DNA of 64,000 nucleotides, taken from NCBI RefSeq assembly GCF_041296385.1, contig NW_027184083.1, positions 1 to 64,000 of the forward strand. Reading direction: 5' to 3'. Shown here one piece after another: positions 34,316-44,081 of the stretch (its first letter is position 1; each line of letters begins with the position of its first letter). The notes below the pieces were generated by a model. The model was not told the DNA's origin. It was given only the letters and a program-made list of their open reading frames with translations, and did no database searches. Source of the DNA: Aphelocoma coerulescens (Eukaryota > Chordata > Aves > Passeriformes > Corvidae). The position numbers were made by a program, and so were the translations under genes.

Positions 34316-34630
34316 ATGGTGCTCAACATGCTTACATGGGTCTTGTACCTAGCTCTCTATATTTTTCCGCACATGGGGACCTATCTGCCGATTGTAATGC
34401 TCCTGTGTAGACCAGGGTATGGTATAAAATTTGCTTTATTAGTGTATTATGCCTACTGCATGATAACCTCCGAGACAATGAACATAATTCGGAATATATA
34501 CTCAACTTTGTCTGCCTGTCCTACTTTAGGCTGCTACATCTGGGGCCTCAACAATCATACCCAGCCCCTGGGGGGAGGATTAAAGAATGGTTTTTTTCCA
34601 GCCTTTCAGACCGGACACAGCAGTTTTTGA
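34316..34630 (+). pseudogene. ERVL-1 gag leader: hydrophobic, multi-pass-like N-terminal piece
   Basis: The frame gives about 100 residues with two hydrophobic stretches (MLTWVLYLALYIF and IKFALLVYYAYCM). It runs out of frame at a T-run (34591-34597), where the gag frame takes over. In ERVL-2 the equivalent leader is in one frame with gag, and in ERVL-3 it is in one frame except for a single TAG. This piece is therefore the gag N-terminus separated by a one-base indel, not an independent gene. The frame opens at 34289, but the second Met (34316) starts the hydrophobic part. Confidence 0.65.
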
Positions 34631-36284
34631 AAATATTGAGTTCCCTGTAGATGTTAAGGATGGCATAATCTTTTTGGCAGTTCTTTTCTCTTTTTTCTCC
34701 ATGACCTGCACTGTGTACACCATGCTTAGGATCAGAGCTATGGCACAGCATCCTCAGGATGAGAGGAAAAAAAGGAGCCAAGCAACAAGCACAATGTCTA
34801 CACCGATTGTCGCAAAGAAGAAAGGAACCAAAAGCAAAGTGACAGCATCCATCTCTACTCAGACTGTCACAGAGGAGAAAGAACCCAGACCCAAGACCAC
34901 AGCATCCATGTCCACGCAGACTGTCACAGAGGAGAAAGAACCCAGACCCAAGACCACAGCATCCATGTCCACGCAGACTGTCACAGAAGAGAAAGAACCC
35001 AGACCCAAGACCACAGCGTCCATGTCCACGCAGACTGTCACAGAGGAGAAAGAACCCAGACCCAAGACCACAGCGTCCATGTCCACGCAGACTGACACAG
35101 AGGAGGAAAAAACCAAAGGAGCTGTAAGCATCTCCACACAAACTGTCACTGAACCAGAACAGCCTAAACCGATTGCAGTTGCCCCCGTTCAGAAGAAGAA
35201 ATCAAAAAGCAAGTCAGTCCGCATAGTGACTGACGAGGATGCAGCAGGACCTTCGCACCCAGCAGAAGAGGCAGAGCCGGAGATCATCACTCGGTCACTA
35301 TCCCTGGGTGAGCTGCGTGACCTGCGGAGGGAATTCACGCGCCAGACGAACGAGTCCATCCTGACCTGGCTGCTCCGCTTTTGGGACGCTGCAGACAATG
35401 ACACCATTCTGGATGGAAGTGAGGCCAGGCAGCTGGGATCTCTGTCCCGGGATGTGGTCATTGACCAGGGGATCGGGAGAACCCAAGAAACTCTCAGCCT
35501 CTGGCGGCGACTGCTTACAAGTGTCAGGGACAGGTACCTTTGTAAAGAAGACCTCCAGGTGCACCAAGGGAAATGGAGCACAATGGAACAAGGTATCCGG
35601 TGCCTGAGGGAATTGGCTGTGCTGGAGATCATTTTCTCAGAAGACGAGAGATTTCCTAAGAGCCCAGATGGTGTCCAGTGCACGTCACAGATGTGGTTGA
35701 GGTTCGCACGCCTTGGACCAGAGATATACTCCCGTTACCTGGCAACGCTGCAATGGAGGGAAGGCGAGGACAGGGTGGGTGTCTTGGTGAACAAACTGAG
35801 GATTTACGAGGACACCGTCACAGCCCCATTTCGCACCCATGTCTCATCCGTGGAAACAAGTCTTTTGGCTGAGCAAGTCCAGAGTTTGATGGAAGAAGGC
35901 CATCAGAAATTGAAAAAGGAACTTAAGGAAGAGATTTACCAGATCTCGCCAGAACCAACAAGAGTCTCTGCCATTAGGAGCCGGCGTCCCCCAACCAGCG
36001 AGAGAGGATACACCCCACGAGGTAATCTCTGGTTTTTCCTTCAGGAACATGGAGAAGACATGAGTAAGTGGCATGGAAAACCCACCTCCTCCTTAGCAGC
36101 CAGGGTACGTGAACTAAAAAGAGGGACAACTACCACAAGAAGCGCATCTAGAGTCAACATTGCTCCGGTCTCTCGCACACAGAACTCCAGACGATACCAG
36201 AATGATAGTATGACTGATCCTCTTGAAGGGACCTCAGGAACATACTCACCGGAAGGGAGCAACATGCACCAGAACCAGGAATAG
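34587..36284 (+). CDS. gag: ERVL-1 gag (membrane segment, tandem repeats, Fv1-like capsid)
   Basis: The open frame is 565 codons. Residues ~25-47 form a hydrophobic membrane-type segment. Residues ~85-190 are a 19-residue tandem repeat (STQTVTEEKEPRPKTTA core, 57-bp DNA unit, four to five copies), probably disordered. A basic stretch follows, then the capsid-like region (LRDLRREF, LGSLSRDVVIDQG, WSTMEQGIRCLREL), which recalls ERVL gag and Fv1. Near the C-terminus is the block YTPRGNLWFFLQEHGEDMSKW seen in all three ERVLs. No zinc knuckle. MVFF is simply the first Met in the frame; the true N-terminus probably lies in the upstream leader. Confidence 0.85.
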   Translation: MVFFQPFRPDTAVFENIEFPVDVKDGIIFLAVLFSFFSMTCTVYTMLRIRAMAQHPQDERKKRSQATSTMSTPIVAKKKGTKSKVTASISTQTVTEEKEPRPKTTASMSTQTVTEEKEPRPKTTASMSTQTVTEEKEPRPKTTASMSTQTVTEEKEPRPKTTASMSTQTDTEEEKTKGAVSISTQTVTEPEQPKPIAVAPVQKKKSKSKSVRIVTDEDAAGPSHPAEEAEPEIITRSLSLGELRDLRREFTRQTNESILTWLLRFWDAADNDTILDGSEARQLGSLSRDVVIDQGIGRTQETLSLWRRLLTSVRDRYLCKEDLQVHQGKWSTMEQGIRCLRELAVLEIIFSEDERFPKSPDGVQCTSQMWLRFARLGPEIYSRYLATLQWREGEDRVGVLVNKLRIYEDTVTAPFRTHVSSVETSLLAEQVQSLMEEGHQKLKKELKEEIYQISPEPTRVSAIRSRRPPTSERGYTPRGNLWFFLQEHGEDMSKWHGKPTSSLAARVRELKRGTTTTRSASRVNIAPVSRTQNSRRYQNDSMTDPLEGTSGTYSPEGSNMHQNQE

Positions 36285-36300
36285 AGGGGCCCTGCCTCTA
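36282..36300 (+). promoter_or_regulatory. Gag stop codon in a hairpin (candidate readthrough signal), ERVL-1
   Basis: UAG at 36282-36284 begins TAGAGG (36282-36287), which pairs with CCTCTA (36295-36300) around a 7-base loop. The frame is open from 36285 through protease and pol. Confidence 0.65.
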
Positions 36301-36338
36301 GCCAGGTAGAGGAAAGGGATAATCGGGTCTTTAGGACT

Positions 36339-39300
36339 GTGTGGATCCGATGGCCTGGCACAGCTGACCCACAAAAATACACGGCTTTGGTTGACACTGG
36401 CGCTCAATGTACTCTGATGCCATCAAGGTATGTGGGAGCAGAACCCATTTCCATTTGTGGGGTGACAGGAGGATCCCAGCAGCTGACTGTACTGGAAGCT
36501 GAAGTGAGTTTAACTGGGAACGAGTGGCAGAAACACCCCATCGTGACAGGCCCGGAGGCCCCGTCCATTCTTGGCATAGACTATCTCAGACATGGATATT
36601 TCAAGGACCCAAAAGGACATCTTTGGGCTTTTGGGATAGCTGCTGTGGAGACAGAAGATATCAGACAACTGAGTACATTGCCTGGCCTCTCAGATGACCC
36701 GTCTGCCGTGGGACTGCTAAGAGTTGAAGAACAACAGGTATCAATCGCCACAGCAACAGTACACCGTCGGCAATACCGCACAGACAGAGACTCTGTGGTT
36801 CCCGTCCATGAGATGATTCGTAAACTGGAGAGCCAAGGGGTGGTCAGCAAGGCCCATTCACCTTTCAACAGCCCTATATGGCCAGTGCGTAAGTCCAACG
36901 GAGAATGGAGACTGACGGTGGATTACCGTGGCCTGAATGAAGTCACACCACCATTGAGCGCTGCTGTGCCGGACATGTTGGAACTTCAGTACGAGCTGGA
37001 GTCCAAAGCAGCGAAGTGGTACTCCACTACTGACATTGCCAACGCCTTCTTCTCCATTCCTTTGGCAGCAGAATGCAGGCCCCAGTTTGCTTTCACCTGG
37101 AAGGGTGTGCAATACACCTGGAACCGACTGCCCCAGGGGTGGAAGCACAGTCCCACCATTTGCCATGGACTGATCCAGACTGCACTGGAAAAGGGTGAGG
37201 CCCCAGAACATCTGCAATACATCGATGACATCATCGTGTGGGGAAACACAGCAAAGGAAGTATTTGAGAAAGGAGAGAAAATCATCCAGATTCTCCTGGA
37301 AGCTGGCTTTGCCATCAAAAGGAGCAAAGTCAAGGGACCTGCCCAAGAGATCCAGTTCCTGGGAGTAAAGTGGCAAGATGGACGACGTCAGATTCCCACC
37401 GAGGTCATCAATAAGATCACTGCGATGTCTCCACCGACCAGCAAGAAGGAAACACAAGCTTTCCTTGGCGCCATAGGTTTTTGGAGAATGCACATTCCTG
37501 AGTACAGCCAGATTGTGAGCCCTCTCTACCTGGTTACCCGCAAGAAGAACCATTTCCACTGGGGCCCTGAACAGCAGCAAGCCTTCGCCCAGATCAAACA
37601 GGAAATCGCTCATGCGGTAGCCCTTGGCCCAGTCAGGACAGGACCAGAGGTGAAGAACGTGCTCTACTCTGCAGCCGGGAGCCATGGTCTGTCCTGGAGC
37701 CTCTGGCAGAAGGTGCCTGGTGAGACTCGTGGTCGACCACTGGGATTCTGGAGCCGAAGCTACAGAGGGTCTGAAGCTAACTACACTCCCACAGAGAAGG
37801 AAATCTTGGCCGCCTATGAAGGAGTCCAAGCTGCCTCAGAGGTAATCGGCACAGAGGCACAACTCCTCCTGGCACCCCGACTACCAGTGCGGGGGTGGAT
37901 GTTCAAGGGAAAGTTTCCTTCCACGCATCATGCCACTGACACCACATGGAGCAAATGGATTGCTCTCATCACACAGCGTGCCCGTATTGGAAACCCGAAT
38001 CGCCCTGGGATTCTGGAAATTATAACAAACTGGCCTGAAGGTGAGACTTTTGGATTATCTTCTGAAGAAGAGGAAGAGCAAGTGACTCGTGCTGAGGAAG
38101 CCCCACCATTTAATGAGCTACCGGAGACTGAAAGACGTTATGCCCTCTTCACTGATGGTTCCTGCCGAATTGTAGGCACTAACAGGAAGTGGAAAGCTGC
38201 AGTATGGAGCCCCACACGGCAAGTTGCACAAGCTACCGAAGGACAAGGTGGATCGAGGCAGGTTGCAGAGCTTAAAGCCGTCCAGCTGGCTTTGGATATT
38301 GCTGAACGAGAGAAGTGGCCAAGGCTCTATCTCTACACCGACTCGTGGATGGTAGCTAATGCTCTGTGGGGATGGCTGGTTCGCTGGAGAAAAGCCAACT
38401 GGCAGCGCAGAGGGAAACCCATCTGGGCCGCTGAGATTTGGCAGGACATCGCTGCCCGAGTAAAGAAGCTGACCGTGAAGGTTCGACACGTGCATGCGCA
38501 CGTACCCAAGTGTCGGGCTAATGAAGAACATCGCAACAACGAGCAGGTGGACCGAGCTGCCAAGGTGAAAGTATCACAGGTGGATCTGGACTGGCAGCAC
38601 AAGGGAGAACTATTCCTAGCTCGTTGGGCCCATGATGCCTCTGGTCATCAGGGCAGAGATGCAACATACCGATGGGCCCGTGACCGAGGGGTGGACCTTA
38701 CCATGGACAGCATCTCACAGGTCATCCACAGTTGTGAGACCTGTGCTGCAATCAAACAGGCCAAGCGGGTGAAGCCTCTGTGGTACGGTGGACGATGGTC
38801 AAAGTACAGGTATGGGGAAGCCTGGCAAGTTGATTACATCACCCTTCCCCAAACCCGCCAAGGCAAGCGCTACGTGTTGACCATGGTTGAAGCAACCACT
38901 GGATGGCTGGAGACCTACCCTGTGCCTCATGCTACAGCCCGGAACACCATCTTGGGCCTGGAAAAGCAAGTCCTGTGGAGACATGGCACCCCCGACAGGA
39001 TTGAGTCAGACAACGGGACTCATTTTAAGAACAGCCTCATCAACACCTGGGCCAGAGAACATGGTATTGAATGGATATATCACATTCCTTATCATGCACC
39101 AGCTGCCGGAAAAGTTGAACGCTGCAATGGACTACTTAAAACCACCCTAAAGGCACTTGGTGGGGGGACCTTCAAAAATTGGGAAGTGAACTTAGCGAAG
39201 GCTACCTGGATGCTCAATACCCGATGGTCCATCAATCGAGGTGGTCCTGCTGAGTCTGAACCCTTGCACACAGTGGATGGAGATGGAGTCCCTGTGGTAC

Positions 39301-39479
39301 ACCTGAGAGGTATTTTAGGAAAGACTGTTTGGATTAATTCCACCTCAGGCAAAGACAAACCCGTCCGTGGGATTGTCTTTGCTCAAGGACCTGGTTGCAC
39401 TTGGTGGGTAATGCAAAAAGATGGGGAAACCCGTTGTGTACCACAGGGAGACCTAATCTTAGGTGAGAACGGTGTGTAG
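36339..39479 (+). CDS. pol: ERVL-1 pro-pol polyprotein, uninterrupted
   Basis: The frame has 1046 codons from the first Met and is open from the gag UAG at 36282, so expression by stop readthrough is more likely than initiation at 36339. Protease: DTGA at residues 19-22, ILGIDYL at 77-83. RT: LPQGWKHSP and YIDD at 294-297. RNase H: FTDGSC around Asp606, later YTDSW. Integrase: zinc-binding cysteines C799 and C802, catalytic D832, D891 and E927 with 35 residues between the last two (D,D35E). All catalytic residues examined are present. No dUTPase domain, as found in some mammalian ERVLs, was recognised. It would act on viral RNA and cDNA in cytoplasm and nucleus. Confidence 0.95.
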   Translation: MWIRWPGTADPQKYTALVDTGAQCTLMPSRYVGAEPISICGVTGGSQQLTVLEAEVSLTGNEWQKHPIVTGPEAPSILGIDYLRHGYFKDPKGHLWAFGIAAVETEDIRQLSTLPGLSDDPSAVGLLRVEEQQVSIATATVHRRQYRTDRDSVVPVHEMIRKLESQGVVSKAHSPFNSPIWPVRKSNGEWRLTVDYRGLNEVTPPLSAAVPDMLELQYELESKAAKWYSTTDIANAFFSIPLAAECRPQFAFTWKGVQYTWNRLPQGWKHSPTICHGLIQTALEKGEAPEHLQYIDDIIVWGNTAKEVFEKGEKIIQILLEAGFAIKRSKVKGPAQEIQFLGVKWQDGRRQIPTEVINKITAMSPPTSKKETQAFLGAIGFWRMHIPEYSQIVSPLYLVTRKKNHFHWGPEQQQAFAQIKQEIAHAVALGPVRTGPEVKNVLYSAAGSHGLSWSLWQKVPGETRGRPLGFWSRSYRGSEANYTPTEKEILAAYEGVQAASEVIGTEAQLLLAPRLPVRGWMFKGKFPSTHHATDTTWSKWIALITQRARIGNPNRPGILEIITNWPEGETFGLSSEEEEEQVTRAEEAPPFNELPETERRYALFTDGSCRIVGTNRKWKAAVWSPTRQVAQATEGQGGSRQVAELKAVQLALDIAEREKWPRLYLYTDSWMVANALWGWLVRWRKANWQRRGKPIWAAEIWQDIAARVKKLTVKVRHVHAHVPKCRANEEHRNNEQVDRAAKVKVSQVDLDWQHKGELFLARWAHDASGHQGRDATYRWARDRGVDLTMDSISQVIHSCETCAAIKQAKRVKPLWYGGRWSKYRYGEAWQVDYITLPQTRQGKRYVLTMVEATTGWLETYPVPHATARNTILGLEKQVLWRHGTPDRIESDNGTHFKNSLINTWAREHGIEWIYHIPYHAPAAGKVERCNGLLKTTLKALGGGTFKNWEVNLAKATWMLNTRWSINRGGPAESEPLHTVDGDGVPVVHLRGILGKTVWINSTSGKDKPVRGIVFAQGPGCTWWVMQKDGETRCVPQGDLILGENGV

Positions 39480-39577
39480 GGTTTCATTGTATATATATAT
39501 ATATGTATGTGTGTTTAGAGTTTAAGAAGGTATTGATTTGGGATGATGTAGATGGTAATAGAATAAGGGGTGGATAA

Positions 39578-40187
39578 TGTCCTGGGTTGAGGTGTATTCT
39601 ATTACCATCCTCATGAGCTGTTGAAATCAGGTGAGGCAGTGTTTCCTTGCCTCCTCCCCTCAGACTATCTTTCTGTTAATGGCCCATCATTGTCCTGCTG
39701 CATGACTCAGAGATAACTCCCTCCAGACTATCTTCTGTTAACGAGCCTAATCAACACTTGGCCTCATGACTCATTACCCCATTGTGAGATGCTCCACCCA
39801 GGGGGAGGAACCAAGCATCCCATCATGGATATAACTGGGACTCTGAGCACCAAAGAGATGGGGGGGGGCGGGGCGGGGCCGGGCCGGGGGCGGGGCGGGG
39901 CGGGGCGGGGCGGGGCGGGCTCCACTGGATTTCCAGAGGACAGGAGCTACACAGCCACCGCTGGACTTTCTGAGGAAGAGCAGACCCCTTCTACTACAGG
40001 ATCACCACTTCAGAGGATTGCAGCCACCATTCCACCAGACTGCTACCACTACCCTGCCTAATAGGGACTCAGGTTGTATCTTGACTCTGTCAGTGTTTTC
40101 TTTTACTTTATTTTCCTTTTCTTTAATTTCCATTAAATTGTTATTCTGACTTGGTGCCTCTCACTGGTTTGTTTTCAAACTAGCACA
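39578..40187 (+). mobile_element. 3' LTR of ERVL-1
   Basis: It is 610 bp, TGTCCTGGGTTGAGG to AACTAGCACA, preceded by a weak polypurine stretch (AATAAGGGGTGGATAA). A GGGGC-type array (39860-39920) replaces the long array of the 5' LTR. Confidence 0.93.
39860..39920 (+). repeat. GGGGC array in the 3' LTR
   Basis: About 60 bases of GGGGC and GGGCC units, at the position equivalent to 33704-33968. Confidence 0.93.
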
Positions 40188-40214
40188 CCCCCCCCCCCCC
40201 CCCCATGTTAATGC

Positions 40215-40743
40215 CAATGAGGAGTGTCAGTGAACTATTAGAGCTCTGCCAGGGATACAGCCAAGTATTTCAGACATGCTTGAAGCTTGCAGTAAAATTG
40301 GTACTGTACAGCATACAGCTATCATTCAAGCTGATACATTAGGAGAAAGGCTGGAATGAGCTATTAACAATCAAGCTGAAATGATGGACAAAAGGTTCTC
40401 TGCTCAAGCTGAAGTTTTGGATAAGAGTCTTATAACAGCACTTAATGCTCTTGCTGTAAGCAATTCTCGAGCAAAGCCACAAGCTGATACAGATGAGAGA
40501 ACATGTTTTCGGTGCAGCAAGCCTGGACATTTAATGAGAAACTGTCCAGAGCCTAGAGAGATTATAAGAGCATCAGTTCACTGTCCCAGATGTAGAAAGG
40601 GAAGACATTATGCACATAGGTGTCACTCTAGATATGATGTAGATGGGAATCTTTTGCCAGGAAATGGATTTTCGACCGCGATGCCCCTCTGCGTGACGAA
40701 ACAAATAGCAGCAGTCCATCAGTCAAAGCTCCAATTCTCTTGA
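40215..40743 (+). pseudogene. Class II gag C-terminus with two zinc knuckles
   Basis: The capsid end is followed by nucleocapsid with two CX2CX4HX4C knuckles: CFRCSKPGHLMRNC (about 40504-40545) and CPRCRKGRHYAHRC. Stops near 40232 and 40357 precede the open piece starting at 40381. Pro follows in the -1 frame with a short overlap. Confidence 0.88.
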
Positions 40744-41501
40744 GACCAAAACCACATACAGTCAGCCAGATGGTTAGATGCCTCCCAAACGACCCAAACC
40801 TCCTGCCCCCTGGAGCATTCTGTGCCTTGGCAGCCTCCAAATTAATATGCTTTATAAATGGTTCCCATTACTTAATACCTAGAGGACTTACTGGGACATC
40901 TGAAGAAAGGCAGGACTTTTTGATTATGGGAAAAGATGCATGTCGTGTTATAGGTCTCATAGTTTATCCAACAATTGTTTCAGCAAATTGTCATGAGGAG
41001 CTTACAATTTTAGCTCAAGCGTTACAACCTCCTTTAGTTGTTCCTGCAGGAACACAATTAGCCACAGCTGTCGCAGTGCCTACTACAGCTGCACACAGAG
41101 CAAGAGAAATGGAAGGTCAGCAACCTATTACAGAAAGCTCAGACTTGGGACCAGAGGATTTTTGGACAGAACATATCGGACATAATAGGCCAATGTTGAC
41201 TTGCAGTTTAATGCATAACAAAAAAGCAATTATGGTTAAAGGTCTATTAGATACGGGAGCGGATGTTACTATCATTTCTTACTTGTTTTGGTCAAAAGAT
41301 TGGAAGCTTGTGACTCCCCTAGATACCCTCACAGGTATAGGGGGTGCCACTCTATGCTTACAAAGTGAATCTGTGATTACAGTCAAAGGACCTGAGGGGA
41401 AAAAAGCAGTCATTCATCCTTTTGTTGTAAAAAAGCCCATTACAGTCTGGGGAAGAGACTTGTTATCTCAATGGGGGCTCAAACTGGAGGTGGATTTTTA
41501 G
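40740..41501 (+). CDS. pro: Class II pro (protease with an N-terminal extension)
   Basis: The frame has 253 codons from the first Met. The N-terminal two-thirds, with [15 protein letters not shown] near residue ~108, resembles the degenerate dUTPase-like extension of betaretroviral pro. The active site [13 protein letters not shown] and the flap/C-terminal [11 protein letters not shown] mark the aspartyl protease. It lies -1 to gag and is followed by pol in -1, the betaretroviral arrangement. It would normally be made only by frameshifting, so its first Met is not a proven start. Confidence 0.8.
   Translation: MRPKPHTVSQMVRCLPNDPNLLPPGAFCALAASKLICFINGSHYLIPRGLTGTSEERQDFLIMGKDACRVIGLIVYPTIVSANCHEELTILAQALQPPLVVPAGTQLATAVAVPTTAAHRAREMEGQQPITESSDLGPEDFWTEHIGHNRPMLTCSLMHNKKAIMVKGLLDTGADVTIISYLFWSKDWKLVTPLDTLTGIGGATLCLQSESVITVKGPEGKKAVIHPFVVKKPITVWGRDLLSQWGLKLEVDF
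41492..41498 (+). promoter_or_regulatory. Candidate -1 frameshift heptamer, pro to pol
   Basis: GGATTTT in phase (G GAT TTT) directly precedes the pro stop TAG (41499-41501). Pol is open in the -1 frame. It is similar to the GGAUUUA type used by some betaretroviruses. Confidence 0.6.
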
Positions 41502-42423
41502 TGGGGGCCATGCAGGCACTCATCACCCCTAAGCTTTCGTGGAAAACCAATGAGATGTTTTGGGTGAATCAATGGCCCCTAGAAGAAAAGAAACTGAGTG
41601 CCCTCAAAAAATTAGTTCAGGAACAACTGCAGAAAGGACATATCAAAGAAACAACTAGTCCCTGGAATTCACCAGTGTTTGTTATACACAAAAAGGCCTC
41701 TGACACCTGGAGGCTGCTTAAGGACCTTAGAAAGATTAATTAAGTAATAGAGGATATGGCACCCCTCCAACCTGGACTTCCCTCTCTCTCTCTATGATCC
41801 CAAGAGATTGGCCTTTAGTTATCATTGATTTAAAGGACTGTTTTTTTAATATTCCACTTCATCCAGAAGATGTCCCATGTTTTGCATTCTCTGTCCCAAG
41901 TATTAATGGATAGGAGCCATTTTTAAGGTATCATTGGGTTGTGCTTCCTCAAGGGATGAAAAATTCACCTACTATATGTCAATGGTTTGTGGCAAAAACT
42001 CTATCTCCAGCTAGACAAAAACATCCTAAAGCAAAGATTCTGCATTACATGGATGATCTGTTAATTTCAGCACCAACACAGAAGGAGATAGAGGAAGCTT
42101 GTGACAGTGTTGTAACAGAGATTAAAAATGCTGGACTTGAGATTTCTACATAAAAAATACAGGAAACTCCACCGTGGAAATATTTGGGATGGAAAATGAC
42201 AGAACAAGCAATAGTGCCACAGAAGATACAGCTTTGGGTTAAAGTTAATACTTTGCCAGATTTGCAGCAGATTTTGGGAGAGAGAAATTGGATCAGATCT
42301 ACATTAGGGATCACCAATGATGAACTTGTTTCAGTTTTTGACTTGCTAAGACGAGATTGTAACATTACATCCCCACGAACCCTCACACCTGAAGCTCTGA
42401 AGACACTTAACAGAGTAGCAGAG

Positions 42424-42463
42424 TGTCTTGGGGTGACCTTATGATGTGTATCCCATATCGCTG
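42424..42463 (+). mobile_element. Isolated 40-base LTR family D tip inside pol
   Basis: TGTCTTGGGGTGACC followed by TTATGATGTGTATCCC and ATATCGCTGC matches the first 40 bases of the LTR at 25016 with about three differences. Pol resumes directly afterwards (KRQAHR block). Confidence 0.7.
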
Positions 42464-43148
42464 CCTATTTCAGAAAAGACAAGCACATCGTTGTGTAGCT
42501 TCACAACCATTTTTCCTTACAATATTAGGGGGAAAAATGCAATTGTATGGTCTTATATTTCAATGGGATGCTTCTGCAAAAGATCCCTTATTGATAATAG
42601 AGTGGGTCTTTTTGCCTTACAGGTCTCCAAAAACAATCTTCACAATGATGGAAATGTTAGCTCATATTATAATCAGAGGTAGATCAAGGTTGTTAACTAT
42701 GGCAGGCAAAGATTTTGCAATAATTTATTTACCTTTGAAGAAGCAATATTTTGATTGGGCATTGCAAAAATCAGAAGAACTTCAAATTGCATTATTGAAT
42801 TACCCAGGCACGTGCTCTATTTATTTTCCTAGTCATAAATTATTACAGGCAAAGTTAAGCTTTAGAGAAAGACCTCTGTTAAGTGGAGTGCCTTTAGACG
42901 CTGTGACAATATTTAGTGATGGGTCAGGAAAAACAAATTGTTCTGTAGTGGTGTGTCAAGACCCAGCAACTAAAGCATGAAAACAAGATATCCAAATAGT
43001 AGAAGGCTCAACCCAGGTGGTTGAACTTGCAGCAGTAGTTAGAGCATTTCAGCTTTTTCAAGAACCCTTTAATTTGATTATGGATTCTGCTTATGTTGCT
43101 AATATAGTTAAAAGAATAGAAGGATCAGTTTTGAAAGATGTTAGCAAT

Positions 43149-43296
43149 TGTCTCGGTTTGAAAGACAGGTGTCTGCTAAGGAAGGCAGAAGCCTCCCTTG
43201 GAGTGGCAGATGTAACCCCTTTCCCTCTGAGTTATTATAATTTTGAAATCAAGGGTCTTTAGGCAAAGATGTGGGAAAATAGGAATAACAGTTCTT

Positions 43297-43327
<31 letters not shown>

Positions 43328-44081
43328 ACTAGTCAAACAAAACAACAACAACTATGACAGTAACAGCAAACACAAACCCAGTCCCAGCCTTCTCGGCTGT
43401 CAGGCTATTTCCCCTCGGGTGCAGTTCCGCTCGCAGCCGGCAGGGATCGCTGGCGGCTCCCGGTGAGCAGGGCAGGTGCGATGGTTCCCCCGCGGCTGCA
43501 GGGGGCGCTCCGGAGCGAGCTCGGGAAGCACGCGGCTGCTCTGATGCCCTGGGATCCCGGGGAAGGATGGAACAAAAGAGCTTCACAAACCGGTGGGCAG
43601 CTGGTCCCGGGTTCTCGGAAACAGCAGGCTGGACTGGTAGGCTGGAGCGGCAGGCACAAACACAAATCCCGGGTGGCAGACGAGATGTATCCAAAAGGGG
43701 AACCCCCCGGGGCTCCAGGCAGGCAGGGTAAGCACGGCTACAGCGTAGCGAAGGCTCGAAGCAGCAGCGGGGCGGGCGGCCACAGCCCAGCCTCCAGCAG
43801 GGCAGGGAAAAGCAGCTTTGGGATCCCCGGTGTTGTTCCCAGCAGAAGGAAAGACGCCGAAAACGGGAACCAGCAGCTCCTTTCTCTGCACCTTCTCTCT
43901 CCAGACGCTGAGAGCGAACTGAACTGCCCGCCAGGTGAGAACAAAAGCCTGGCCGGGCCCTTTTGTCTTTCTTAAGTATGGCTATCTCCTCTCAAGTATG
44001 GCCATTTATCTCCTAGCAACATGCTATGGGAAAAAATTCCTTTAACAGAAAAAAAACTAGGACTAAACTGAAACCCCAACA
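43149..44081 (-). mobile_element. Antisense solo LTR in class II RNase H (family shared with 47008-47924)
   Basis: On the minus strand it runs TGTTGGGGTTTCAG to AAACCGAGACA. The 5-bp duplication GCAAT (43144-43148 and 44082-44086) flanks it. It contains a CpG-rich stretch and a short (TA)n. The same family forms the ERVL-3 3' LTR, and a 5-bp duplication is typical of ERVL. Confidence 0.88.

Larger units (their letters stand above)
33423..40187 (+). mobile_element. ERVL-1: young, near-intact ERVL provirus
   Basis: The order is 5' LTR 33423-34234, PBS 34240, gag leader and gag (34316-36284), single UAG, pro-pol to 39479, a ~100-base spacer, and 3' LTR 39578-40187. The LTRs, outside their G-rich arrays, differ at about ten positions by eye, so the insertion is recent. 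Both flanks are C-runs, consistent with a 5-bp CCCCC duplication but not diagnostic. There is no env. The only coding lesion seen is a one-base frame break in the gag leader near 34590. Confidence 0.93.

Noticed and set aside
34316..34630. A separate small host membrane protein
   Set aside because: ERVL-2 has the equivalent leader in one frame with gag, and ERVL-3 has it in one frame interrupted by a single TAG, so it is the gag N-terminus split by a one-base change.
34859..35149. Minus-strand repeat protein (VCVDMDAVVLGLG units)
   Set aside because: It is the reverse reading of the gag tandem repeat; the plus strand has the long coherent gag frame.
43354..43975. Arg/Pro/Gly-rich frames in CpG-rich sequence, possibly a host exon
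   Set aside because: The stretch lies within a solo LTR with a GCAAT target duplication and is repeated at 47205-47783 in a second LTR of the family with different frames.
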